Positions 7,355 through 15,591 of a stretch of DNA of 53,193 nt are shown piece after piece. The notes beneath the pieces were generated by a model, which did not search any database, had not been told where the DNA came from, and saw nothing but the letters and a program-made list of their open reading frames with translations. A program made the position numbers and the translations under genes. This DNA comes from Clostridia bacterium. GTDB taxonomy: Bacteria > Bacillota > Clostridia > Oscillospirales > Acutalibacteraceae. Location of the stretch: positions 1 through 53,193 of the forward strand of contig JAGASD010000015.1 of NCBI GenBank assembly GCA_017621885.1. The letters are read 5' to 3'. Each line of letters starts with the position of its first letter. Position 1 is the first letter of the stretch.

Positions 7355-8788
7355 ATGTTTATCGGACGAGAGAATGAGTTAAGATTTTTAAACAATTGTT
7401 ATGAAAGCGATAATGCGGAATTTGTTGTTCTGTATGGACGTCGCAGAGTAGGTAAGACAGAAACTCTGTCTGAATTTTGCAAAGGCAAACCAAATGTTTT
7501 TTACTCCTGCAGAGAGTACACGACGGAAAAACAGCTCAAAGAGTTTTCTCAGGCTCTTCTTTCGTGGAAACCTAAGGTTAAAGCGTATGCAGAGAGCTTT
7601 GCTGACTGGGATAAGGCTTTTTCTTTCATCGGAGAGTTGGAAGATGAAAGAAAAACAGTAATTGTTATAGACGAGTTTCCGTATATGTGTAAAAACAATC
7701 CGAGCATACCTTCAATCTTGCAGATTATATGGGATACGGTTTTGAAGGATAAAAATATTATGCTTGTTATATGCGGAAGTTCTATGCGTTTCATCGAAAA
7801 AGAGTTGCTCTCAGAAAAAAATCCGCTTTATGGCAGAACAACAGGCATCTATAAGATGCTACCGATGCCGTATTATGACGCGATAAAATTTTTGCCGGAG
7901 TTTTCTGATGAAGACAAACTCATAGCATATTCCATACTTGGAGGCATTCCCCATTATTTAAAACAGTTTAATTCTAAAAAGTCGCTTAAAGATAATATAA
8001 TAGATAAAATTCTTACTAAGGGTACTGTTTTGTATTCTGAAGTTGAATTTCTGCTCAGGCAAGAGCTTCGCGAAACCTCTATTTACAACACTATCATTGA
8101 AGCTATTGCTTTAGGCAATACAGCATTTAATGAGATTCTGACAAAAACCTGCATCGAAAAAACCAAATTGAGCGTATATCTGAAAAATCTTATTGAGCTT
8201 GGAATTCTTGAAAGAGAGTTTTCAGTTATGGCAAGTGCTAAAGAGCACGCAAGCAGCAGTAAAGGGTTATATAATCTTACGGACAATTATTTCAGGTTCT
8301 GGTATGCTTTTGGGTATTCCAATCTGTCTGAACTTGAAAACGATGATGCTATTGGTGTATGGGAAGATTATATTGAAAATTCACTTCACGATTTTGCATC
8401 AAAATCCTTCGAAAAAGTTTGCATTGATTATATGTATAATATGAATAAGCAAAGGATGTTACCATTTAGATTTTCAAAAATTGGGCGTTGGTGGGGAATG
8501 GTTACAAAAGATATTGAAGGTAAAAAGGTAAGTCAGGCAGAAGAAGTTGATATACTTGCCACGGACAAGAATGAAAATAAATATATATTGGGCGAATGTA
8601 AATTTCGTAAGGAACTGTTTGATAATGCTGAACTCAGAAAATTAAGAGCAAAAATTAAATTCAGTGAAGAAATGTATTATTATTTGTTTTCTATGTCAGG
8701 TTTTACTGATGCAGTTATTGAAAAATCTAAAACGGATAAAAATCTATTTTTGGTAGACATCGGAAAAATAATAAATGATGTTGTTTAA
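7355..8788 (+). CDS. Archaeal-type ATPase with DUF234 nuclease-like C-terminus
   Basis: A 477-residue STAND-like ATPase. FIGRENELRFL opens the fold, VLYGRRRVGKTE (residues 25-36) is Walker A, and VIVIDEFPYM (near residue 108) is Walker B. VICGSSMRFIE carries the sensor Ser, followed by GRTTGIYKMLPM and LGGIPHYLKQF. A winged-helix segment precedes the DUF234 C-terminus, where EEVDILATDKNENKYILGECKF fits a PD-(D/E)xK nuclease core. Such proteins are common near mobile and defence genes, but their biological role is poorly known. GAGGAGA precedes the ATG. The gene diverges from the minus-strand array; the dGTPase follows 76 bases downstream. Confidence 0.85.
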   Translation: MFIGRENELRFLNNCYESDNAEFVVLYGRRRVGKTETLSEFCKGKPNVFYSCREYTTEKQLKEFSQALLSWKPKVKAYAESFADWDKAFSFIGELEDERKTVIVIDEFPYMCKNNPSIPSILQIIWDTVLKDKNIMLVICGSSMRFIEKELLSEKNPLYGRTTGIYKMLPMPYYDAIKFLPEFSDEDKLIAYSILGGIPHYLKQFNSKKSLKDNIIDKILTKGTVLYSEVEFLLRQELRETSIYNTIIEAIALGNTAFNEILTKTCIEKTKLSVYLKNLIELGILEREFSVMASAKEHASSSKGLYNLTDNYFRFWYAFGYSNLSELENDDAIGVWEDYIENSLHDFASKSFEKVCIDYMYNMNKQRMLPFRFSKIGRWWGMVTKDIEGKKVSQAEEVDILATDKNENKYILGECKFRKELFDNAELRKLRAKIKFSEEMYYYLFSMSGFTDAVIEKSKTDKNLFLVDIGKIINDVV

Positions 8789-8864
8789 TTTTCATTTTGC
8801 AGATCATTATGAAAATCATAGGTTATAAAAACTTTTTTGATATAAATATAACAGAGGTGATATT

Positions 8865-10061
8865 ATGCTGAACTATCAGAGCTTATCTGCAGAATTAACT
8901 GAACAGGTATTAACTGACAGAAAAAACGGTACTTTGCCTATGGTAGGGTTTGACGAAACTAATACCATCCGAAGAAACAATCAAAGAGATAAAGCTAATG
9001 TAATACGAACGGCATTTGTACGTGATATTGATAAAATAATGCACTGCCCTTATTATAACCGTTATGCTGATAAAACGCAGGTGTTTTCTTTCTATAAGAA
9101 TGATGATATCACTCGCAGAGGTCTGCATGTCCAGTTGGTTTCACGTATTGCAAGAACAATCGGTAAGGCGCTTAATCTGAATCTTGATTTGATTGAAGCG
9201 ATTGCACTTGGCCACGATATAGGGCATACACCCTTCGGTCACGCGGGTGAAAGGTTTCTTGATGAGTTGCTTTTTGAACACACCGGCAGGCATTTCAGCC
9301 ATAATATACACTCCGTACGTGTGCTTGACAGTATTTATCCTTATAACATAAGCCTACAGACGCTTAACGGCATTGCAGCCCACGACGGCGAGATGGAACT
9401 GTCAGAGTATTATCCGAAAGCACCGGATGATTTTGAAACTTTTGATGCACAGATCGAGGCATGCTACATTGATAAATCTAATGTAAAAAAGCTTGTTCCG
9501 GCTACTTTGGAAGGTTGCGTAATGCGGATTTCTGATATAATTGCATATCTCGGTAAAGACCGTCAGGATGCAGAAAAAGCGCAGCTTATCAACAACAAGG
9601 ATTTTGAACCGAGTGCGATTGGTACATATAACGCAGAGATAATAAACAATCTCATTGTGAATATTATCGAAAACAGTTACGGAAAGCCTTATATCAAAAT
9701 GGATGAAAATCATTTTGAGGCGCTGAAAAAAGCGAAAGCTGACAATTATATGCTGATATATAAAAATGATTCTGTAAATGATGTTTTGCAGAATACCGTA
9801 AAGCCGATGATGTCAGATGTTTACGCGAAACTACTTGATGACCTGATTAAAGGAAATCTTGTTTCACCGATTTTTAGTCACCATATTGATTATGTAAATA
9901 GTGCACATTATGCCCGCAGTATACCGTATGAGTCAACTGAACCCAATCAAATTGTTACTGATTATATCGCGAGCATGACGGACGATTATTTCATCGATCT
10001 TTATGAGTATCTGTTTCCTGGTAGCGACAAGAAAATTACCTATAAAGGCTATTTTGATTAA
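8865..10061 (+). CDS. dgt: dGTPase-like HD triphosphohydrolase
   Basis: A 398-residue HD-superfamily dNTP triphosphohydrolase, which hydrolyses dGTP (or other dNTPs) to the nucleoside and triphosphate. FVRDIDKIMHCPYYNRYADKTQVF is the conserved N-terminal block with the first metal histidine region. ALGHDIGHTPFGHAGERFL (near residues 110-128) carries the HD pair and neighbouring histidines, and MRISDIIAYLGKD holds the last metal Asp. Length is near the family norm for the short Firmicutes type. AGAGGTG precedes the ATG. It is the last gene before the tRNA-Ala fragment. dGTPases are known in E. coli to act as anti-phage nucleotide-depletion factors, so a defence role on this element is possible; a housekeeping role is equally compatible. 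Confidence 0.85.
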   Translation: MLNYQSLSAELTEQVLTDRKNGTLPMVGFDETNTIRRNNQRDKANVIRTAFVRDIDKIMHCPYYNRYADKTQVFSFYKNDDITRRGLHVQLVSRIARTIGKALNLNLDLIEAIALGHDIGHTPFGHAGERFLDELLFEHTGRHFSHNIHSVRVLDSIYPYNISLQTLNGIAAHDGEMELSEYYPKAPDDFETFDAQIEACYIDKSNVKKLVPATLEGCVMRISDIIAYLGKDRQDAEKAQLINNKDFEPSAIGTYNAEIINNLIVNIIENSYGKPYIKMDENHFEALKKAKADNYMLIYKNDSVNDVLQNTVKPMMSDVYAKLLDDLIKGNLVSPIFSHHIDYVNSAHYARSIPYESTEPNQIVTDYIASMTDDYFIDLYEYLFPGSDKKITYKGYFD

Positions 10062-10091
10062 TGCTTTGAAGGGTGCGTTTTTGCGTGTATC

Positions 10092-10150
10092 GGGAGAGCG
10101 TTTGACTGGCAGTCAAGAGGTCATGAGTTCGATCCCCACCGTCTCCACCA
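10092..10150 (+). pseudogene. tRNA-Ala(GGC) 3' fragment, candidate attachment site
   Basis: From GGGAGAGCG (10092) to the encoded CCA (10150) the sequence is the 3' three-quarters of a tRNA. It has a D-loop end, an anticodon stem TTTGA/TCAAG around the loop CTGGCAG (anticodon GGC, alanine), TTCGATC, and acceptor strand CGTCTCC-A-CCA. The expected 5' acceptor GGAGACG and the first half of the D arm are absent. The T stem (ATGAG against CCCAC) has two A-C mismatches, as if two G-to-A changes had accumulated. It cannot make a functional tRNA; it is best explained as the duplicated 3' end left by site-specific integration into a tRNA gene lying to the left. Confidence 0.8.
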
Positions 10151-10151
10151 A

Positions 10152-10184
10152 AAAATTCCGTACACGAAAGTGTGCGGAATTTTC
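10152..10184 (+). terminator. Terminator after the tRNA fragment
   Basis: AAAATTCCGTACAC-GAAA-GTGTGCGGAATTTT forms a 14-bp stem with one G-U pair and a GAAA loop followed by TCTTTT. It is probably the ordinary terminator of the tRNA gene, copied with the fragment or native to the chromosome. Confidence 0.75.
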
Positions 10185-10234
10185 TTTTAGAAAACAACCA
10201 GAAACATTCTCTACGGCTTCGAAAAATCAGCCTG

Positions 10235-10299
10235 TGCAAGTGTCACTTGACATTTGCAAGCGGTCAGTGCTTGTGTTTTTATGAGAAACGGGTTATTAT
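10235..10299 (+). promoter_or_regulatory. Imperfect palindrome and promoter upstream of XRE gene
   Basis: TGCAAGTGTCA-CT-TGACATTTGCA (10235-10258) is an inverted repeat with 11-base arms and one mismatch, the size and symmetry of an XRE operator. Downstream, TTGTGT (10271-10276) and TATTAT (10294-10299) are 17 bases apart. AAAGGAG lies near 10310. Assignment to the following regulator is inference. Confidence 0.4.
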
Positions 10300-10326
10300 A
10301 TATCCAAAGAAAGGAGAGTTAATGGG

Positions 10327-11793
10327 ATGACCCTCGGTGAAAGATTACAGCAACTAAGAAAAGAAAAACAGATGTCGCAGGAAGAGCTTGGCAATCTTCT
10401 GCTTGTCAGCAGACAAACGGTGAGCTTGTGGGAAAATAATCAGACTGTGCCCACGGTTGACAATCTTATAAGATTGAAAGAGGTTTTTGGTGTTAGTGTG
10501 GATTCTATTTTAACAGGTGAAGAGGAAGAAAAAACAAAGGTAACAGAACATAATCCGCAACAACAGCCTGAACCACAGACTCCCGATTTCTTTGATTCAC
10601 CCTTAGAAAGACATAGCTTTTCTTTAGATAAAAAAGATTTGAAATACATTTATAAAATATTCACTATGCCGTTACTGAAAAAGCTGGTTTTAAGTGCATT
10701 TTTCTTTTTCTTTTCTGTATTTGCTGCATTCAGCGACACGTCTGAAGAACAGAACACAGCTGTTCTTATTATTCTTGCTTTAATCTTCATAGGAATAAGC
10801 CTTTCGAAATATATTAACGGATTGAAGGTAACAAAAAAGAGTGTTGAATCAGTATGCAGCAGAAAATATACTTATGAAACATTCAATAACTATGTTCTTG
10901 TGAGAGTTTTTAATTCGGATGTAGAAATTAAATCACAAAAGGTATTTTTTAATGAAATTAATAGTTGTTGGGAGACTCCTTTCTGTTATTTCCTTGAATT
11001 TAAAGACAAAAAAGCTTATTTTATAATAAAAAAATCCGCCTTGGAAGAAAATTCGCGTCTGGGCTATTTTTGCCATAACCTTAAAACCTCTAAAACCGAT
11101 TTCAGTAGTACCAAAATAACAGCTTTGAAAACGTTGGGGAATGTTTTGTTTATAGGTTGCTTTATCAGCTTTTTTACAGCTATAACAATTTTGATTGATA
11201 CAGTTCCCGAAAATCCCGCTATACTTCAGGATGGGTTTGATAGCTTTAGGATTTTCCGCTATTTTCTACCCGTGCCCGTGCTTTCTATTGCTGCAGGAAT
11301 ACTTCTTAACGTGAACAAAATACGCAACAAAAAGAATATAATTTGCGGTATCGTGATAGGCTTGATGATGCTGGTTTACGGCTTTTTCCCGACAATTTTC
11401 GGAAATGTAGGTAACAGCCTTGACACTGTTGAAGCTCAACTTGGTTTTGAATTTCCTGAGACAACACAAATGAATTATAAGGTCTCAACTGATATCTCGG
11501 GTAACGAACAAGCTGTTACAACGCTCAATTTTGCAGAGTCTGATGCTAATGAATTTGAAAAGTTTATGCAAGAGGACAACAGATGGATAAAAGAAAGCAA
11601 TGAAGAAATAAAAGAAATTATTCCGGTGAACTCCGGTAATATTCCTGCTGATTATTTCCTGATTTATAACACGGGAACAAAAGAATTCGGTAAATTTCCC
11701 GAAAATGACGGAAAGTATCAATTTATATACATAGCATACAATTCGGAATTGAATATGGCGTATATATTTGAATATAGCAGCAGTGTTGAATAG
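10327..11793 (+). CDS. Membrane-anchored XRE regulator
   Basis: A 488-residue protein. Residues 1-65 are an XRE helix-turn-helix (MSQEELGNLLLVSRQTVSLWE, then TVPTVDNLIRLKEVFGVS). After a charged linker, hydrophobic segments follow near residues 115-135, 140-158, 260-285, 305-325 and 335-352, so the DNA-binding head is tethered to the membrane. The last 120 residues (from LGFEFPETTQMNYKV) are polar, predicted outside, and resemble no domain I can name. A topology with a cytoplasmic HTH and exported sensor implies a one-component regulator of envelope conditions. AAGGAG sits about 10 bases before ATG 10327; ATG 10322 is out of frame. A palindrome upstream suggests autoregulation. Confidence 0.75.
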   Translation: MTLGERLQQLRKEKQMSQEELGNLLLVSRQTVSLWENNQTVPTVDNLIRLKEVFGVSVDSILTGEEEEKTKVTEHNPQQQPEPQTPDFFDSPLERHSFSLDKKDLKYIYKIFTMPLLKKLVLSAFFFFFSVFAAFSDTSEEQNTAVLIILALIFIGISLSKYINGLKVTKKSVESVCSRKYTYETFNNYVLVRVFNSDVEIKSQKVFFNEINSCWETPFCYFLEFKDKKAYFIIKKSALEENSRLGYFCHNLKTSKTDFSSTKITALKTLGNVLFIGCFISFFTAITILIDTVPENPAILQDGFDSFRIFRYFLPVPVLSIAAGILLNVNKIRNKKNIICGIVIGLMMLVYGFFPTIFGNVGNSLDTVEAQLGFEFPETTQMNYKVSTDISGNEQAVTTLNFAESDANEFEKFMQEDNRWIKESNEEIKEIIPVNSGNIPADYFLIYNTGTKEFGKFPENDGKYQFIYIAYNSELNMAYIFEYSSSVE

Positions 11794-11814
11794 TATGTTG
11801 TAATTATATGCGAA

Positions 11815-11849
11815 CCCCCTCCTCGTAGTTTCAATCTACGGGGAGGGGG
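11815..11849. terminator. GC-rich convergent hairpin
   Basis: CCCCCTCCTCGTAG (11815-11828) pairs with CTACGGGGAGGGGG (11836-11849) around a 7-base loop, with one G-U pair. It lies between two converging XRE genes. No T-tract follows on either strand, so termination strength is uncertain. Confidence 0.5.
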
Positions 11850-11925
11850 CGGATGTTTATGATGTTATAAATTGATTGAATTCATATTTAAAGCTTGTCG
11901 GGATTTTATTCGTATTGATGTTACC

Positions 11926-12900
11926 TCATCTCGGAATGTTTATAAGTGCACAGGATGGGTTGAGGACGCCTTTGTCCGGGTTTTCAACATCTACAAAAAC
12001 AGCGACCTCAAATACCTTACCCTCAACCTGCGTAGCATTTGTAAAGGGAACAATTTCACCGTCTATATACAAATGTGAGTAATTTACGGGTAGAATTCCG
12101 TAATCGTCGCCTTCTTCTATTGTTTTCCACATATATGAATCGTTGTTGATAAAATATCCGTAGTCGGTTGTGTTGCCTGATAACTCAACAATCTTTCCTA
12201 TATCTGCTGTTGAAAGGAAATTGATGTACTTATTAAAATGAATACCATCAATATTCAAATCGGTATCATTCTGATGCATACTTATTGATGTCTGTGGGTT
12301 GCCCGTTTCGTCATTTAACCAATATTTTACGGAAATTTCTTTGAAGGTTTGGTTGTCGCATATTCTCATATCAATATAGGTGATATCCCCGTTTTTATCA
12401 TATCTTACCAAAGACTCGGTGCAGACTGCATAAGAAGAAATGTTGAATTCCTTGTATATTGCTGCTGATATTTCATAAAAAACGCTGTTTTTATTTTGAG
12501 AATACAATTTCAAAGAAATATGTTCGTTTTTTTGTGAGTTAACTGCCTGATAAACTGCAAAGAATCCTGAAATTAAGGTTATGATACTTAAAATTAAAGC
12601 GATAATGCGTCCTTTGTGCTTTTCTTTTTTTGTATCCTTCATAACATTAATAATGGTTTTGTCAGCTTCTTCCTGAACATTTTCAGGGAGAATTTTTTCA
12701 CCGTTTAAAAGCTCGTTTATGCTTACCTCGAACAGGTGACTGATTTTTTCTATTGTTTCAACATCGGGGTAACATTTGCCGGTTTCCCATTTGGAAACTG
12801 CTTTGTCCGTTACTCCCAGTTTTTCTGCCAATTCTTTTTGAGTTAATTCTTTTTCTTTTCTGAGTTGTGAAATGAACTTTCCCACGTTAACTGCATTCAT
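11926..12900 (-). CDS. XRE regulator with one membrane segment and exported domain
   Basis: A 324-residue protein. Residues 5-65 are an XRE helix-turn-helix (LTQKELAEKLGVTDKAVSKWE, CYPDVETIEKISHLFEVS). A basic stretch (KDTKKEKHKGR) precedes one hydrophobic helix (IIALILSIITLISGFFAVY, near residues 101-119). The remaining 200 residues lie outside by the positive-inside rule and have no family I recognise. ATG 12900 was chosen because AGGAGG lies directly upstream; the longer reading starts in the promoter. The gene has its own promoter containing a symmetric operator-like repeat and is divergent from the small membrane protein at 13067, which it may also control. Confidence 0.75.
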   Translation of the reverse strand: MNAVNVGKFISQLRKEKELTQKELAEKLGVTDKAVSKWETGKCYPDVETIEKISHLFEVSINELLNGEKILPENVQEEADKTIINVMKDTKKEKHKGRIIALILSIITLISGFFAVYQAVNSQKNEHISLKLYSQNKNSVFYEISAAIYKEFNISSYAVCTESLVRYDKNGDITYIDMRICDNQTFKEISVKYWLNDETGNPQTSISMHQNDTDLNIDGIHFNKYINFLSTADIGKIVELSGNTTDYGYFINNDSYMWKTIEEGDDYGILPVNYSHLYIDGEIVPFTNATQVEGKVFEVAVFVDVENPDKGVLNPSCALINIPR

Positions 12901-12922
12901 AACATCTCCTCCTTGTATCTGA

Positions 12923-12971
12923 ATTATATAACGAAACATAGAAAAAGTCACCCTACTTGTGGTAGAATGAC
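12923..12971 (-). promoter_or_regulatory. Promoter overlapped by a two-part symmetric operator candidate
   Basis: On the minus strand GTGACT (12951-12946) and TATAAT (12928-12923) are 17 bases apart. Overlapping the -35 is the symmetric array GTCA-2-CTAC-5-GTAG-2-TGAC (12947-12971 on plus). Exact symmetry over the -35 is what an autorepressing XRE dimer would need. Confidence 0.55.
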
Positions 12972-13005
12972 AGTGTGATGTAGGAATAATTAAAAATAAT
13001 GTTTG

Positions 13006-13034
13006 TTGAAATTGTTCTTTTACTGTGTTAAGAT
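13006..13034 (+). promoter_or_regulatory. Promoter for the small membrane protein
   Basis: TTGAAA (13006-13011) and TAAGAT (13029-13034) are 17 bases apart, 33 bases before ATG 13067. It is divergent from the XRE promoter, and the operator candidate at 12947-12971 lies between the two. Confidence 0.5.
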
Positions 13035-13066
13035 ATAGAAAACTGTAATGCAAAAGGGTTGCTACG

Positions 13067-13609
13067 ATGGATTTAACAGGCTATGTTATGGAATTAGAAA
13101 CTTTAATAAACCGATGTACAATTCTGTTTTTTGTTAAGCTTGTTCCGATTGTTTTATTGTTATTGTTGACTTGGGGTTTGCCGTATCCGGATAAAAAATC
13201 AAAAAGAAAAAATAAGCCAAAGACTAAAAGGAAAATCAAATCAGAAAAAGAAGAAAAACGTAAGAATCTCATTGGTCAGATTGTTGTTTCTGTTTTGTTA
13301 GTTTCTCTTGGTGTGGTTTTTGTTCATAGTGATGTTGTTACATTAAGTAATCTGAAAAAAGATATGAGTCAAAATTCTTTTGCGGTGTATGAGGGTGAAG
13401 CGTATTTATCTGACAGTGCACCTTATCTTCACTCCGGTGCGGGCTTTGATTTGATTGTTGATACGCGATTTGTTGAGTTCGAAAACAGAGATGAAACGTA
13501 TAGAATTGATATGTCTGAGACTTGGGAAGGTATCACCGATGAATCGGGAAGCTTCAGCGGAAAAATCACTTACGCAGAGAATAGTAAATATATTTTGAAG
13601 ATAGAATAA
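13067..13609 (+). CDS. Uncharacterised two-helix membrane protein
   Basis: A 180-residue protein I do not recognise. Two hydrophobic helices (LFFVKLVPIVLLLLLTWGL near residues 20-38, and IGQIVVSVLLVSLGVVFV near 69-86) flank a very basic loop (residues 43-67, nearly half Lys or Arg). By the positive-inside rule the loop is cytoplasmic and both ends are outside. The C-terminal 90 residues contain short beta-like segments (GAGFDLIVDTRFVEFEN, GSFSGKITYAENSKYILKI) and may form a small exported domain. No strong ribosome site is visible before ATG 13067. It is divergent from the XRE gene at 12900 and may be its regulatory target. Confidence 0.65.
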   Translation: MDLTGYVMELETLINRCTILFFVKLVPIVLLLLLTWGLPYPDKKSKRKNKPKTKRKIKSEKEEKRKNLIGQIVVSVLLVSLGVVFVHSDVVTLSNLKKDMSQNSFAVYEGEAYLSDSAPYLHSGAGFDLIVDTRFVEFENRDETYRIDMSETWEGITDESGSFSGKITYAENSKYILKIE

Positions 13610-13632
13610 AAATTTGTCTGTGAGGGATTTGC

Positions 13633-14763
13633 ATGAAAAAATATGATGTTGCCGCGTTTGTGTGGCCTTCTTACACAGGGGATGAGCCAAGGACCCGCAT
13701 TTTCTGGCCCGACGGAATTGGCGAATGGCAGACTGTTAAGGCTATGTCCGATAAGGGCTACAAGGGTTGCCGTTGGCCCCGTGTACCTTTATGGGGTTAT
13801 GAAAATGAAGCGGACGGCTCCGTTATGGAAAAACAGATTGATTGTGCCGTTTCTTACGGAGTAAATGTTTTTATATATGACTGGTACTGGTATGACAACA
13901 GACCGTTTCTTGAAAACTGCCTTAACGACGGATTTTTGAAGGCGAAAAACAACGATAAAATGAAGTTTTGCCTTATGTGGGCAAATCACGATGCAACCCA
14001 TTTGTGGGATAAGAGAAATTCCGACAAAGACCTTTCAACAGTTATATGGAGCGGTGTTGTAACTCCTGAAATTTTTTCAGATATATGTGACAGAACAATT
14101 GAAAAGTATTTTAAAAGAGAAAATTATTACTGTATTGACGGTTGTCCCGTTTATATGATTTTCGATATTGATAATTTCATCCGCTCTTTTGGTACGAGTG
14201 ATGAGTGCAAAAAGGGAATAGAGGAATTCAGACAAAAGACTGTTGCTGCAGGCTTTAAAGGACTCCATTTTCAGGTTGTGCATTGGCGAGACAGAGTGTT
14301 TAACTGGCTCGGTGACGGAGATTCACAAAAAGGTGTTACATCTGCAGAAATGTATAACTTTTTAGGTGTTGATTCCGTAACAAGCTATAACTGGGGCTGT
14401 TCAACGGATTTTGACGGAGAATACACCGAAGTAACCGACAGATACATAAGTGCAATAACAGAGGAGTCAAAAAGACTTGATATTCCCTTTTATCCTAATA
14501 TTTCTGTTGGTTGGGATAATAACGTAAGATTCAATGATTTTGTTCCCGGTGTGGTGGTGAATAACACACCCGAAAAATTCAGGGATGCTTGTGAAAAAAT
14601 CAAGGTGTTTGCAGATGAATCAATAGAAAAAGGTATAATGAAAGCACCTTTTATTACAGTTAACAGTTGGAATGAGTGGACGGAAACCAGTTACCTTGAG
14701 CCTGATGACCTTTATGGCTACGGCTATCTTGAAGGCATAAAAGATATTTTTGTTGAGGATTGA
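13633..14763 (+). CDS. GH99/WbsX-like glycoside hydrolase family protein
   Basis: A 376-residue protein of the WbsX/glycosyl hydrolase family 99-like group, which adopt a TIM barrel related to endo-alpha-mannosidase. Typical blocks are AAFVWPSYTGDEP at the N-terminus, PRVPLWGYENEADGSVMEKQID, GVNVFIYDWYWYD, FCLMWANHD, and near the C-terminus TVNSWNEWTETSYLEP with conserved acidic residues. No signal peptide is present, so it is cytoplasmic. It is followed 2 bases later by an esterase and then a GH36 enzyme, an arrangement pointing to breakdown of an imported or surface glycan. Substrate not determinable. The region before the ATG reads GAGGGATTTGC, a weak ribosome site. Confidence 0.75.
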   Translation: MKKYDVAAFVWPSYTGDEPRTRIFWPDGIGEWQTVKAMSDKGYKGCRWPRVPLWGYENEADGSVMEKQIDCAVSYGVNVFIYDWYWYDNRPFLENCLNDGFLKAKNNDKMKFCLMWANHDATHLWDKRNSDKDLSTVIWSGVVTPEIFSDICDRTIEKYFKRENYYCIDGCPVYMIFDIDNFIRSFGTSDECKKGIEEFRQKTVAAGFKGLHFQVVHWRDRVFNWLGDGDSQKGVTSAEMYNFLGVDSVTSYNWGCSTDFDGEYTEVTDRYISAITEESKRLDIPFYPNISVGWDNNVRFNDFVPGVVVNNTPEKFRDACEKIKVFADESIEKGIMKAPFITVNSWNEWTETSYLEPDDLYGYGYLEGIKDIFVED

Positions 14764-14765
14764 TT

Positions 14766-15587
14766 ATGGAAAATAAGCTTACTGTTTTCCCGGATGTTTC
14801 TTACGGGAATCACGAAAGACACAGGGTAGATATTTTTATTCCTCAAAAGCCAAAATCGCAGATGAGCTTAATTCTTTTTATTCACGGTGGCGGTTGGCAC
14901 GACGGTGATAAAGAAATACACCGCTCTGATGCGGAGTTTTTCTGTAATCAGGGTTATGTCTGCGCAACTATAAACTACCGTTTTGTAACGGATGAGTTAA
15001 GTGTTTTTAACGAGCTTGATGATATTACATCTGCCCTTGAAGCTATAAAAAATAAGTGTGCACAATATGGCTTTAATATTGAAAAAGTGCTTTTATCAGG
15101 CGGTTCTGCAGGGGCACATCTTGCACTTCTTTATGCATACACAAGAAAAGAAGAAGCACCCGTAACACCTGTTGCGGTTTGTGCTTACTGTCCGCCCGTG
15201 AACTGCACAAAGCCTGATTTTCTTATGGGAATTTCGGGCGAGTTTCAAGAGTGGAAATACGAAATCCTTTCAAAATGCTGCGGGGTTACCGTTAATAAAG
15301 AAAATTTATTGAGTGAACAGTCGCAAAATGCCCTTGAAAGAATTTCACCCGAAAATTATGTTTCGGGAAATGTAGTTCCTACGGCTGTTTTTCACGGGGA
15401 TAATGATGAGCTTATTCCTTTTGAGCATATAAAAGCTTTTGTTGCCTTATTGAATGAAAAGGGCGTAAAAAACGATTTTCTCGTTTATGAAAATTCGGGG
15501 CATTTGCTCGATAAAACTTGTGAAACTGCCGTAAAGGCAAAAGAAATTATAAGAAACTATGCAGAAATGTATTTAAAACAGGAGTGA
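14766..15587 (+). CDS. Alpha/beta-hydrolase esterase
   Basis: A 273-residue alpha/beta hydrolase of the hormone-sensitive-lipase/Abhydrolase_3 type. LFIHGGGWHDGDKE is the oxyanion HGGG motif. LLSGGSAGAHLALL contains the GxSxG nucleophile Ser, HGDNDELIP the acidic residue and ENSGHLLD the catalytic His. All members of the triad are present. No signal peptide, so cytoplasmic; it most likely removes acetyl or similar esters from sugars given its neighbours. ATG 14766 was preferred to the in-frame TTG at 14760 because TTGAGG lies 8 bases before it. It starts 2 bases after the GH99-like stop and ends 4 bases before the GH36 start. Confidence 0.85.
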   Translation: MENKLTVFPDVSYGNHERHRVDIFIPQKPKSQMSLILFIHGGGWHDGDKEIHRSDAEFFCNQGYVCATINYRFVTDELSVFNELDDITSALEAIKNKCAQYGFNIEKVLLSGGSAGAHLALLYAYTRKEEAPVTPVAVCAYCPPVNCTKPDFLMGISGEFQEWKYEILSKCCGVTVNKENLLSEQSQNALERISPENYVSGNVVPTAVFHGDNDELIPFEHIKAFVALLNEKGVKNDFLVYENSGHLLDKTCETAVKAKEIIRNYAEMYLKQE

Positions 15588-15591
15588 TGTT

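Noticed and set aside
10071-10150. A complete functional tRNA-Ala
   Set aside because: The 5' acceptor strand and half of the D arm are missing and the T stem has two mismatches.
10003-10284. A 93-codon open frame overlapping the dGTPase end and the tRNA fragment
   Set aside because: It runs across the tRNA fragment and terminator, has no ribosome site and no protein-like composition.
11826-11846. Sequence GTTTCAATCTACGGGGAGG resembling a CRISPR repeat
   Set aside because: Only one copy exists and it forms one side of a hairpin; there are no spaced repeats and no cas genes.
11872-12082. Two overlapping 68-codon plus-strand frames after the 488-residue regulator
   Set aside because: They lie antisense to the end of the XRE gene at 11926-12900 and carry no start signals.
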